The position numbers and the translations under genes are program-made. The notes below the pieces were generated by a model. That model made no database searches. It had not been told where the DNA came from and saw nothing but the letters and a program-made list of their open reading frames with translations. Positions 7,602 to 14,095 of a DNA stretch of 18,360 nucleotides are shown here, in pieces. Within the stretch, counting starts at the first letter, position 1, and every line of letters begins with the position of its first letter. The stretch is taken from assembly GCA_024256265.1 (NCBI GenBank), contig JACGUK010000035.1:1-18360 (forward strand). Direction: 5' to 3'. This stretch comes from an archaeon. GTDB taxonomy: Archaea > Thermoproteota > Nitrososphaeria > Nitrososphaerales > JACAEJ01.

Positions 7602-7760
7602 ATGCCAGAAATCTATCATTTGGAGAAGATAGCCGAGGATAGGATTCATGAGATAGGCTGGGAAGAGTTAACGCCCATTCAGAAGAAGGCATTTCCAGTC
7701 ATATTGGGAAGAGTTAACGCCCATTCAGAAGAAGGCATTTCCAGTCATATTAATCTGTAA
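7602..7760 (+). pseudogene. DEAD/DEAH helicase N-terminal remnant
   Basis: An ATG at 7602 opens a 52-codon frame whose residues 19-33 read GWEELTPIQKKAFPV, a clear match to the Q-motif region of superfamily 2 DNA/RNA helicases (Hel308/Lhr/DEAD-box style). Just beyond this, a 46-bp duplication shifts the frame into unrelated residues and a stop at 7758. Even if the duplication is collapsed, the sequence stops within four codons and no Walker A follows. What remains is about 35 residues of an enzyme usually longer than 400. Whether it was cut by a deletion or brought in as a fragment with the CRISPR locus cannot be told. Confidence 0.7.
7659..7750 (+). repeat. perfect 46-bp tandem duplication
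   Basis: The 46 bases at 7659-7704 are repeated exactly at 7705-7750, inside the helicase remnant. The unit is not a multiple of three, so the copy breaks the frame. The perfect identity suggests a recent slippage or end-joining event. Confidence 0.95.
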
Positions 7761-7791
7761 ATAGTCTTTAACATAAGGTGAGAATAAGCAT

Positions 7792-7813
7792 GGATGTGGG
7801 GTATGGGGTGGGG
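7792..7813 (+). other. G-rich tract able to form a G-quadruplex
   Basis: Three GGGG runs (7798-7801, 7805-7808, 7810-7813) are preceded by a GG (7792-7793), with loops of TAT and T. With only two Gs in the first run, a two-tetrad quadruplex or a three-strand arrangement is possible. The tract lies 12 bases before the CTTAGCC repeats. No function is known. Confidence 0.4.
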
Positions 7814-7824
7814 TAGCATCTCCT

Positions 7825-7907
7825 CTTAGCCTTATCTTAGCCAATTCTTAGCTTGCTCTTAGCCATTCTTAGCCTAAACTTAGCCTATACTTAGCCAAGA
7901 CTTAGCC
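7825..7907 (+). repeat. eight CTTAGCC boxes at an 11-bp period
   Basis: CTTAGCC (once CTTAGC) begins at 7825, 7836, 7847, 7858, 7868, 7879, 7890 and 7901. The spacing is 11, 11, 11, 10, 11, 11, 11 bases, close to one helical turn, so all boxes face the same side of the DNA. The four-base linkers differ between units, which suggests a conserved binding core rather than a fresh slippage product. An 11-base unit cannot encode a repeated peptide in one frame. The cluster lies about 130 bases beyond the outer end of CRISPR array 1. The rest of 7761-8038 holds no recognisable gene. Confidence 0.85.
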
Positions 7908-8038
7908 ATTGATCAGCATGATGGTTATTATGGATGAGCTCGTTTTATCGATTCTTTTTAGGAGAATCAACTTTCTAATTCTGGGGGTTATTATAAAGTC
8001 AATTTTAGCATAAAAGAATGAACTTTAGAGATGTTTAT

Positions 8039-8516
8039 GTTTCTGTATTCTCTTCCTTTAAGGAGTCATTGAATCAGAGTGAAAAGGTTTCGGTAGATTC
8101 ATTATCGGACGAGTTTCTGTATTCTCTTCCTTTAAGGAGTCATTGAATCGAAGATCCAAAGATTAAGGGGTTGATGACAGAGAGGTTTCTGTATTCTCTT
8201 CCTTTAAGGAGTCATTGAATCTGACAAGGAAGGAAGGCAAGCCTCTATCTCATTGGAAGTTTCTGTATTCTCTTCCTTTAAGGAGTCATTGAATCTGAGA
8301 GTTACGTAATTGTTAGGGTCGCTCTGCTCGCGTTTCTGTATTCTCTTCCTTTAAGGAGTCATTGAATCTTCATGCCCTGTTATAGAGTAATCTAACAATC
8401 TATCAGTTTCTGTATTCTTTTCCTTTAAGGAGTCATTGAATCGAGAAGAGACTTCCGAGTAGACCTGTATTCTGTAAGGGTTTCTGTATTCTCTTCCTTT
8501 AAGGAGTCATTGAATC
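8039..8516 (-). CRISPR. CRISPR array 1: 7 repeats, 6 spacers
   Basis: Seven 37-base repeats start at 8039, 8113, 8185, 8259, 8332, 8406 and 8480, with spacers of 37, 35, 37, 36, 37 and 37 bases. On the minus strand each repeat begins GATTCAATGACTC, has the core CTTAAAGGAA and ends GAGAATACAGAAAC. Six copies are identical; the one at 8406 has one substitution in the GAG arm next to the core. The minus strand is given as the transcribed strand because the right-hand flank (8517-8624) is a leader shared with array 2 and carries an inward-facing TATA box. Read the other way the repeat ends ATTGAATC, similar to a common archaeal crRNA handle, so the orientation is likely but not proven. The spacers match nothing visible in this window. 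Confidence 0.97.
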
Positions 8517-8624
8517 CCGAACCTTTTTGAGTTTTGATTGGCAAAATGAGCATCATTTTCTCCTGATTCTAAGATACCTTTGTGAACATCGAAAAATCGA
8601 TAGGGGGTATATAAGCTCGTTCAC
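8517..8624 (-). promoter_or_regulatory. CRISPR leader 1 (inverted copy of leader 2)
   Basis: This AT-rich stretch abuts the last repeat and is an inverted copy of 17471-17576. The outer 46 bases (8579-8624) differ at a single position; the part next to the repeat is more diverged, with one indel. On the minus strand the order is GTGAAC, the TATA box CTTATATA (8615-8608), a CCCCC run, the palindrome ATCGATTTTTCGAT and GTTCAC, then about 60 bases to the array. Transcription from this TATA box would run leftward through array 1. The GTGAAC/GTTCAC pair flanks the TATA box and expected start and looks like an operator. Leader identity is inferred from the shared sequence and position. Confidence 0.75.
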
Positions 8625-8645
8625 ATTTTCACTTGCTTATACTGT

Positions 8646-8664
8646 GTGAGGTGAGTATCCTCAC
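8646..8664. terminator. hairpin between the CARF gene and leader 1
   Basis: GTGAGG (8646-8651) and CCTCAC (8659-8664) form a six-pair stem around a seven-base loop. It lies just past the stop of the leftward CARF gene. It has no long T run after it on either strand, so it may be a terminator, a processing signal or a protein site. Confidence 0.35.
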
Positions 8665-8693
8665 TTGATTACTCCTAAATCAACCTCCTTTGA

Positions 8694-9377
8694 CTATATA
8701 TTGAGTCTAGCTTTTATAGTTTCTTTAGAAACTAGCCACTTCAATGCTCTCTTTTCTTCGTAAACATATAGAAGTGGTGTGTAATATTGTTGGGCTAGCT
8801 CATAATAAGCTATCGTTGCTGGCTTTGTTGCTGATGTGCAGTCTATGAAGACTATATAATCCTTTAATAGGCTCTCAAGCTGAGGCTTGATCTTTCTTTT
8901 TACTGCATCTATATCTATGATCTCATCTTCATAGCATAGTATCCATTGATATGGGAGTTTCAAATCCTTCCATTCGTTTAGAGCTTCCATTGAAGTAACT
9001 ACATAAATGAGTTGAGGCTTGATCCCTTCTTTTGATAAGAGTTCTAAAGCCACTTTAGTTTCAGGCTCTAATCGCTCATTTCTTCTTCCCAACAATCCTA
9101 AGTATGCCATTGGTGTTGAAGGTCTCTCTTGGAAGATGTAGCATAAAGGCGTTTTATACCTCAGCCTGTAGGTCCCTTTCACCTCTCTCTGAATAACGTC
9201 AAGGGCTTGAAGCCTATTCAGATGATATACTAGAACAGAACCTTTAACACCTGAAGCACCCTCTATCTCTGAGAAGCTAGAAACACCTCCTGCTTGAGCT
9301 ATTGATTGAAGAACTTTTCTGCTCTTGACAAGCATAATTGCCTCACTATAGTTAGGTATAGACTCTTTACTTTCCAT
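8694..9377 (-). CDS. winged-helix / CARF-domain regulator
   Basis: A 227-aa protein with an N-terminal winged helix-turn-helix (about residues 18-75, including SSFSEIEGASGVKGSVLVYH and the LNRLQALDVIQR recognition region) and a C-terminal Rossmann-like domain (about 92-208). The latter has the strand PQLIYVVTS, then FIDCTSATKPATIAYYELA, whose D-x-T-x-x-T-K arrangement is typical of CARF domains, and the strand PLLYVYE. CARF domains bind cyclic oligoadenylates made by Cas10. No HEPN or PD-(D/E)xK effector domain is present, so this looks like a transcription factor rather than a Csm6/Csx1 ribonuclease. Csa3 regulators have the opposite order (CARF first, wHTH last). It is divergent from the cas operon across a palindromic promoter, and leftward read-through would enter array 1. 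Confidence 0.75.
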   Translation of the reverse strand: MESKESIPNYSEAIMLVKSRKVLQSIAQAGGVSSFSEIEGASGVKGSVLVYHLNRLQALDVIQREVKGTYRLRYKTPLCYIFQERPSTPMAYLGLLGRRNERLEPETKVALELLSKEGIKPQLIYVVTSMEALNEWKDLKLPYQWILCYEDEIIDIDAVKRKIKPQLESLLKDYIVFIDCTSATKPATIAYYELAQQYYTPLLYVYEEKRALKWLVSKETIKARLNI

Positions 9378-9412
9378 CGCTACTTAACTCCTTATAGTAT
9401 AGCTGAGTATTA

Positions 9413-9428
9413 CTCTATATTTATAGAG
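9413..9428. promoter_or_regulatory. palindromic TATA region between CARF gene and cas operon
   Basis: CTCTATATTTATAGAG is a seven-base inverted repeat (CTCTATA/TATAGAG) around TT, and contains TATA-like sequence on both strands. It sits 36 bases from the regulator's ATG (9377) and 60 bases from the Cas4-like ATG (9489), so one element could set transcription in both directions, with starts near 9395 and 9446. Its symmetry would suit a dimeric regulator; the adjacent wHTH-CARF protein is the obvious candidate, by inference only. Confidence 0.5.
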
Positions 9429-9488
9429 CTTTCCTCTAGAACTGTTAGAATAGCTCCGTAAGATACTATAATGTGGTGGTATGATAAC

Positions 9489-10373
9489 ATGGAACAGAGC
9501 CTATATCGGTGGAGCAGTTCAGAGGGTCCTCCAATTTATTCTCTGAGGACTCGGAGCAACCACCATTTAACTCTAGTTAGAGGATATGAACTGGATAGCG
9601 TAGAATCTGACATAATACTTCCTGTAACTGCTCTATGTGACTTTCTCTTCTGTAAAAGATGCTTCTATCTAACTTATAAAATGGGCTTACCTAAGCCTGG
9701 GACGAAGAATGCGGTTAGGGGTAGAATACTTCATGAACTTCATATGCGATTATTATCAAGGGAGTTCAGGCTTGCCTCTAAATTCTCTTTCGATGAGGAG
9801 CCAGAGGAGACAGCTTATAGATACATGATTGAAGCTGAAGGGATTCTTTATTATATGTATAAAGGATTTGAAGAGGCTTTTGAGAGGCTTGGTATGAGAT
9901 GGGAAGATGAAGTCCTAAGAACTCAGGAACATATAGAGATTATCAGCTTAAAGTGGGCTAATTGGATAAGAGAACTAGCTATTATTCATGAAGTTGATGG
10001 TGTTGAGCTTGCTAGGATGTGCATACCTTATAGGCACTTTGAAGAATACTATAAAGCACCTGAGCTAGCCTTATGTGGGAAAGTAGATGTAATTGAACTT
10101 GGAAAACCAGTAGAGGTCAAGACAGGCAAAGCTCCAAATCTAGGCATTTATCCATCACATGCCTTACAAGTAATTTGGTATGCTTTACTAATTGAATATG
10201 TTGAAGGCAGAGATGTAGATTGTGCCGAAGTTTACTATGCTACAAAATTTGAAAGAAGAAAACTATCTTTAACTCAAGAGCTAAGGCAATGGGCTTTATC
10301 TATAAGAGATTCTGCTTTAGAGCTACTAAAAAGAGGTATTGAAGAGATCGATAAATATTGTCTCCACATGTAA
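9489..10373 (+). CDS. Cas4-like PD-(D/E)xK nuclease
   Basis: A 294-aa protein of the Cas4/RecB nuclease superfamily. The N-terminal block CDFLFCKRCFYLTYKMG (C50, C55, C58) and GRILHE with H82 match the Cas4 start; CGKVDVIE (D200), VEVKTGK (E209-x-K211) and QVIWYALL (Q227) complete the active site. Cas4 cleaves DNA and trims protospacers during CRISPR adaptation. However, the C-terminal three-cysteine cluster that closes the iron-sulfur site in typical Cas4 is absent (only C291 lies at the end), the protein is longer than usual, and no cas1 or cas2 is nearby. GGTGGT eight bases before ATG 9489 decides the start over the ATG at 9471. It leads the cas operon, 34 bases ahead of cas10. Confidence 0.7.
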   Translation: MEQSLYRWSSSEGPPIYSLRTRSNHHLTLVRGYELDSVESDIILPVTALCDFLFCKRCFYLTYKMGLPKPGTKNAVRGRILHELHMRLLSREFRLASKFSFDEEPEETAYRYMIEAEGILYYMYKGFEEAFERLGMRWEDEVLRTQEHIEIISLKWANWIRELAIIHEVDGVELARMCIPYRHFEEYYKAPELALCGKVDVIELGKPVEVKTGKAPNLGIYPSHALQVIWYALLIEYVEGRDVDCAEVYYATKFERRKLSLTQELRQWALSIRDSALELLKRGIEEIDKYCLHM

Positions 10374-10407
10374 ATGTTAAATATTCATCTTAGGAGTGAT
10401 AAACAGT

Positions 10408-12825
10408 ATGGAAAAAAGAAACATAATTAACAATGAGTTAATAGTAAGATACTCTTCTTTACTACACGATATAGGCAAGTTTCACCAACGATGTGCTGGA
10501 ATAACACGAAAATTGGAGCAGCAAAAGGCAGCTGTGCTTTTTATTGAAAAAACTAAATTCCCTCCTTTCTTACAAGAGTTAAAGGAAAAGATAATAAATT
10601 TAGTTGGAAGCCATCACCCCCAAAGATATTATAAAGAACCTTCTGATGAATTAAAGGATTTACTTGAGATTTTAATGAAAGCTGATAGCGTATCAGCAAA
10701 AGAAAGGGAACCTGTTGAAGAGGAAGCTCTTTTGGATGATATATTTAAAAAGCCTTTGCTCTCGATTTTTAGCGAAGTCCGTTTAGAAAAAAGACCTGAG
10801 CCAAAAGAAGAATTTCATCATGAAATTGCCAAATTAGAATATGGAGAGCAAGTCCTTCCTAAACCAAGAGATAATTTGCCAGAAGTTCTTTCTGGGCAAT
10901 ATGCTAGTTTGTGGTCAAATTTCAAAGATGAATTTAATCTTCTATCTGAGATTAATGACCATGATGCTCATTTTATAACTCTTTACAATTTACTACTAAA
11001 ATATACATTTTTCATGCCATCTGCTACTATTAAGTGTAAACCCGATATTTCGCTTTTTGAACATCTTTCAACGACTTGTGCTATTGCTGAATCCCTTTAC
11101 AAAGGGGATAGAAAGAACCTAATGCTAATAGGTGGGGATATTTGTCGTATCCAAGACTTTATTTACACAATAACATCGGAACAAGCAGCAAAAATGCTTA
11201 GAGGAAGATCCTTTTACGTTCGTTTAATTAATCAAACCATTGGATTATATCTTTTAAAAGAGCTTGGACTTAGCTTAGCTAACATGATTTTTTGTGGAGG
11301 AGGTAATTTTACCATCCTTGCTCCATACACACCAGATTATGAAAGGAAACTTGAAGAGGCTATTAAGAAAGTTAATCAGTATTTGTTAGAACAATTTGAG
11401 GGAGAACTCTATGTTGCAATAAGTTACTTGAAGATTGAATGCGATAAACTTGGGGATTATGGAGCATTGCTGGAAGAACTTCGTAAGAAAATTGAAGCTG
11501 CTAAACTAAGGCAGTTTGCCGATACTATGTCCGATAAGTATGAAGAGGTTCTGGGTCCAGTGGGGAGTGGTGATGATGTTAAATCATGCAACGTATGTAA
11601 GAGAGAAGTTCCGAAGCAGGAGCTTGAATACACTGATGAAATTGAAATCTGTAAACAATGCAAGAACTTTGAGAATATAGGAGCAAAGCTGGTTAAATCT
11701 GATTATCTAATAATGGTGACTTATAACCTCGAAAACCCGCCTAAATTTGAATTTGACTTAGAGTTTAAAGGACTTGGATTTGGATATAGTTTTGCCTCAG
11801 ACAAAGAATTAAGAGAAATCTTAAAAATTTTTCCAAAATTACCTTTAAATTTAATCCAAATCATTAGACTTAATTCTACAGAATTTCTATATGAAGAATT
11901 GCTACAGGATGCAGAAAAAAGTAATGTTCCAATAGCCTTTTCATTTGACTTTGTTGGTAAACATGTTCCAATCAACTCTAATGGGAAGGTTATTAGTTTT
12001 GATAATATAGTCAAGAATTCCGAAGAGGTAGAAGGGGCAGATTACTTAGGAGTATTAAGGATGGACGTAGATAATCTTGGTAGATTGTTTAGTGAGGGGC
12101 TACATAATAGGACAGTCTCACGTATTTTTACTATGAGTAGGTTGCTCTCAATATTCTTTGAAGGTTATCTAAATTGGCTCATAGAAAATAAAGAAAGATA
12201 TAGGAATAAGATTTATATGACATATTCTGGTGGCGATGATTTATTCTTAATGGGACGCTGGGATGCTGTTTGCGATCTTTTGGTTGAAATTCAAGAGAAA
12301 TTCAGCGAAATGACTTCAAATAATCCAAGCGTTACTATATCAGCAGGTTTAGTTTTGGCTGAACCTAAATGGCCTGTTTATAGAGAAGCACAAGTAGCTA
12401 AGGATTACTTAGATTGTTCAAAGGAAGTTAAAGAAGAGAAAAATGGCATTATAAAAGAGAAAAATAGTATCACGATATTTAGCGATAAAAAAGTTGAAAA
12501 GAAAAATAGTATCACAGATTATACAGTTTTGTGGGAAGACTTAAGAAAGCTAATAGACTTGAAGGATGAACTCTATAAACTCATCGGGAAAGAGAAAATA
12601 CTGTCAAGGGAATTCTTATTTAGATTAAGAGGGCTTTATCAAACTTATAAAAGAGGAGGAGAAGCGAGGGCTGAATGGCTCTTAAGATATGCTATAGCCC
12701 GCTTGATACGTGAGCATCAAAGTTTAATTAAACGGATACTCGATCTTGAAAAGTCAATTAAGAACAACATTAAATACCTTGACATCCCAATAATATGGAC
12801 TGAGTTACAAACAAGGAGAAGATAA
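10408..12825 (+). CDS. cas10: type III-A CRISPR large subunit Cas10/Csm1
   Basis: An 805-aa multidomain subunit of the Csm complex. Residues from ATG 10408: an HD nuclease domain with LLHDIGKFHQR (H20-D21) and SHHP (68-71), expected to cut single-stranded DNA; a first palm domain (GGDICRIQDFIYTI, about 242-255, and RGRSFYVRL); a zinc site CNVC/CKQC (C394, C397, C415, C418); and a second palm with RMDVDNLG (551-558) and an intact GGDD (608-611), the cyclase motif that converts ATP to cyclic oligoadenylates when target RNA is bound. The linker after the second palm has a repeated KNSIT motif. GGAGTGAT (10393-10400) is an excellent ribosome site for ATG 10408; the GTG at 10396 overlaps it. csm2 follows after three bases. 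Confidence 0.95.
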   Translation: MEKRNIINNELIVRYSSLLHDIGKFHQRCAGITRKLEQQKAAVLFIEKTKFPPFLQELKEKIINLVGSHHPQRYYKEPSDELKDLLEILMKADSVSAKEREPVEEEALLDDIFKKPLLSIFSEVRLEKRPEPKEEFHHEIAKLEYGEQVLPKPRDNLPEVLSGQYASLWSNFKDEFNLLSEINDHDAHFITLYNLLLKYTFFMPSATIKCKPDISLFEHLSTTCAIAESLYKGDRKNLMLIGGDICRIQDFIYTITSEQAAKMLRGRSFYVRLINQTIGLYLLKELGLSLANMIFCGGGNFTILAPYTPDYERKLEEAIKKVNQYLLEQFEGELYVAISYLKIECDKLGDYGALLEELRKKIEAAKLRQFADTMSDKYEEVLGPVGSGDDVKSCNVCKREVPKQELEYTDEIEICKQCKNFENIGAKLVKSDYLIMVTYNLENPPKFEFDLEFKGLGFGYSFASDKELREILKIFPKLPLNLIQIIRLNSTEFLYEELLQDAEKSNVPIAFSFDFVGKHVPINSNGKVISFDNIVKNSEEVEGADYLGVLRMDVDNLGRLFSEGLHNRTVSRIFTMSRLLSIFFEGYLNWLIENKERYRNKIYMTYSGGDDLFLMGRWDAVCDLLVEIQEKFSEMTSNNPSVTISAGLVLAEPKWPVYREAQVAKDYLDCSKEVKEEKNGIIKEKNSITIFSDKKVEKKNSITDYTVLWEDLRKLIDLKDELYKLIGKEKILSREFLFRLRGLYQTYKRGGEARAEWLLRYAIARLIREHQSLIKRILDLEKSIKNNIKYLDIPIIWTELQTRRR

Positions 12826-12828
12826 GAA

Positions 12829-13254
12829 ATGAGTGAATTTAGAGGATACTTACACAAACCAACAGAAGATTTCCTTGAAAAAATTAAGAATATAAGTTCT
12901 CTTAAAGAGCTTAAACCTGAAAAAATAAATGAATTTGCAAGCAACCTTGCAAAAGACCTTATAAAAGAGATTCGTGAGGACATTACAACAACACAATTAA
13001 GAAAAGTTTATGGTGAAATTAAGAGGCTCCAAAGAGAAGAGACTTTCGATGAGAAAAAGCTCTATATTCTTGATCCAAGGTTAGCTTATGCAACTGCAAG
13101 AGAGAAGAAACTTAACGATATTTATGCAATATTCAAAGAGTGTTTGCCAAAGATAAAAGAGAAGCCTGATCTTAATATGTTCACTTATATCCTTGAAGCT
13201 ATTGTGGCTTACCATAAATATGAAAAAGCGTTAAAAGGAAAAGAAGGAGAGTAA
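12829..13254 (+). CDS. csm2: Csm2 small subunit
   Basis: A 141-aa all-helical protein, the small subunit that forms the inner filament of the type III-A complex along the crRNA-target duplex. The family pattern is visible: TTTQLRKVYGEIKRLQ (residues about 54-69), LDPRLAYATAREKK, and a C-terminal TYILEAIVAYHKYEKAL. GGAG before the ATG at 12829 overlaps the end of cas10, and csm3 begins two bases after its stop, so expression is tightly coupled. Confidence 0.92.
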   Translation: MSEFRGYLHKPTEDFLEKIKNISSLKELKPEKINEFASNLAKDLIKEIREDITTTQLRKVYGEIKRLQREETFDEKKLYILDPRLAYATAREKKLNDIYAIFKECLPKIKEKPDLNMFTYILEAIVAYHKYEKALKGKEGE

Positions 13255-13256
13255 TA

Positions 13257-14075
13257 ATGTTAGCTGAGAAGAAGCAAAAAGTTATGTTGAAAGGCAAGAT
13301 AATCATTCAAGGTAAAATTAATTGCGAGACTGGATTAAGAATTGGAGGGGCTCGTGAAACCCTTGAAATTGGTGGACTTGAAAACATCATTATCCGAGAT
13401 GCTTTAACAAATGAGCCTTATATCCCTGGTTCTTCGCTTAAGGGCAAAATGAGATCGCTACTTGAGAAGGCTTATGGTAAGGAGATAGACATAGAAAAAG
13501 GTAAGGACATACATACTTGTTCTGATCCAAAGTGCAAAATTTGTAGAGTTTTTGGAGTACCAGCTGAAGAGACTGAGAAAGCTGCAGAGGGGTTATTGTT
13601 GACGAGGCTTTACATGCGTGATGGAAGGTTAACTGAAGAGTCAAAAAAGAAACTCGATGAACGAAAAGAAGAGCTTGAAGTGCCTTATGGTGAGGTGAAG
13701 TGGGAGAACGTCATAAACAGGTTAACATCTAAAGCCAATCCAAGGCAAGTAGAGCGAGTGCCAGCAGGGTCGAGCTTTGACTTTGATATGGTCTATAACA
13801 TTTATGAAGACGAAGACATAAGCTACTTAAAGCATGTATTTGAGGCACAACGCCTTGTTGAAGATGATTATCTTGGTGGTTATGGGTCTCGTGGTTACGG
13901 CAAAGTAAACTTTTCTGAAATTAAAATTAGATTTAATAGTCTATCAGAGGTCTACAAAATGGGCAACGATGGAAAGATCATTCGTGAGGGTAAAACACCT
14001 AAGGAACTACTTAAGGAATTTGATAAAATAAAGGAAGAGTTAGAAAAAGAAGTGAAAGAATCAAGTAAACATTAA
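13257..14075 (+). CDS. csm3: Csm3 backbone RAMP (Cas7), catalytic Asp replaced by Glu
   Basis: A 272-aa Cas7-family protein that forms the crRNA-binding backbone of the Csm complex and normally cuts bound target RNA at six-base intervals. Marks: ETGLRIGGARE, PYIPGSSLKGKMRSLLE (54-70), a zinc site with H86, C88, C93 and C96 before RVFG, and the glycine loop GGYGSRGYGKV (207-217). In Streptococcus thermophilus Csm3 the cleaving aspartate, D33, lies in the motif IGAIDSPVI; the same position here is IGGLENIII, with E42. The aspartate of the RNase site is thus a glutamate, so target-RNA cutting may be weak or lost while binding is kept. AGGAGA just before ATG 13257 supports the start. Confidence 0.94.
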   Translation: MLAEKKQKVMLKGKIIIQGKINCETGLRIGGARETLEIGGLENIIIRDALTNEPYIPGSSLKGKMRSLLEKAYGKEIDIEKGKDIHTCSDPKCKICRVFGVPAEETEKAAEGLLLTRLYMRDGRLTEESKKKLDERKEELEVPYGEVKWENVINRLTSKANPRQVERVPAGSSFDFDMVYNIYEDEDISYLKHVFEAQRLVEDDYLGGYGSRGYGKVNFSEIKIRFNSLSEVYKMGNDGKIIREGKTPKELLKEFDKIKEELEKEVKESSKH

Positions 14076-14095
14076 TGACTTTATGGTAGTTTCAG

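Noticed and set aside
7788..7816. A mini-frame (MDVGYGVG) with an upstream AAGGTGAG ribosome-like site before the iterons.
   Set aside because: Eight residues encoded by the G-rich tract; no reason to think it is translated for a product.
9412..9428. The divergent promoter shares ACTCTATA with the array 2 repeat, as if a repeat-like site regulated the operon.
   Set aside because: The agreement covers eight AT-rich bases that overlap a TATA box; the rest of the repeat is absent.
11457..12014. Reverse-strand frames inside cas10.
   Set aside because: They are shadows of the Cas10 coding sequence, rich in Ser/Leu/Phe as expected from antisense of Lys/Glu codons.
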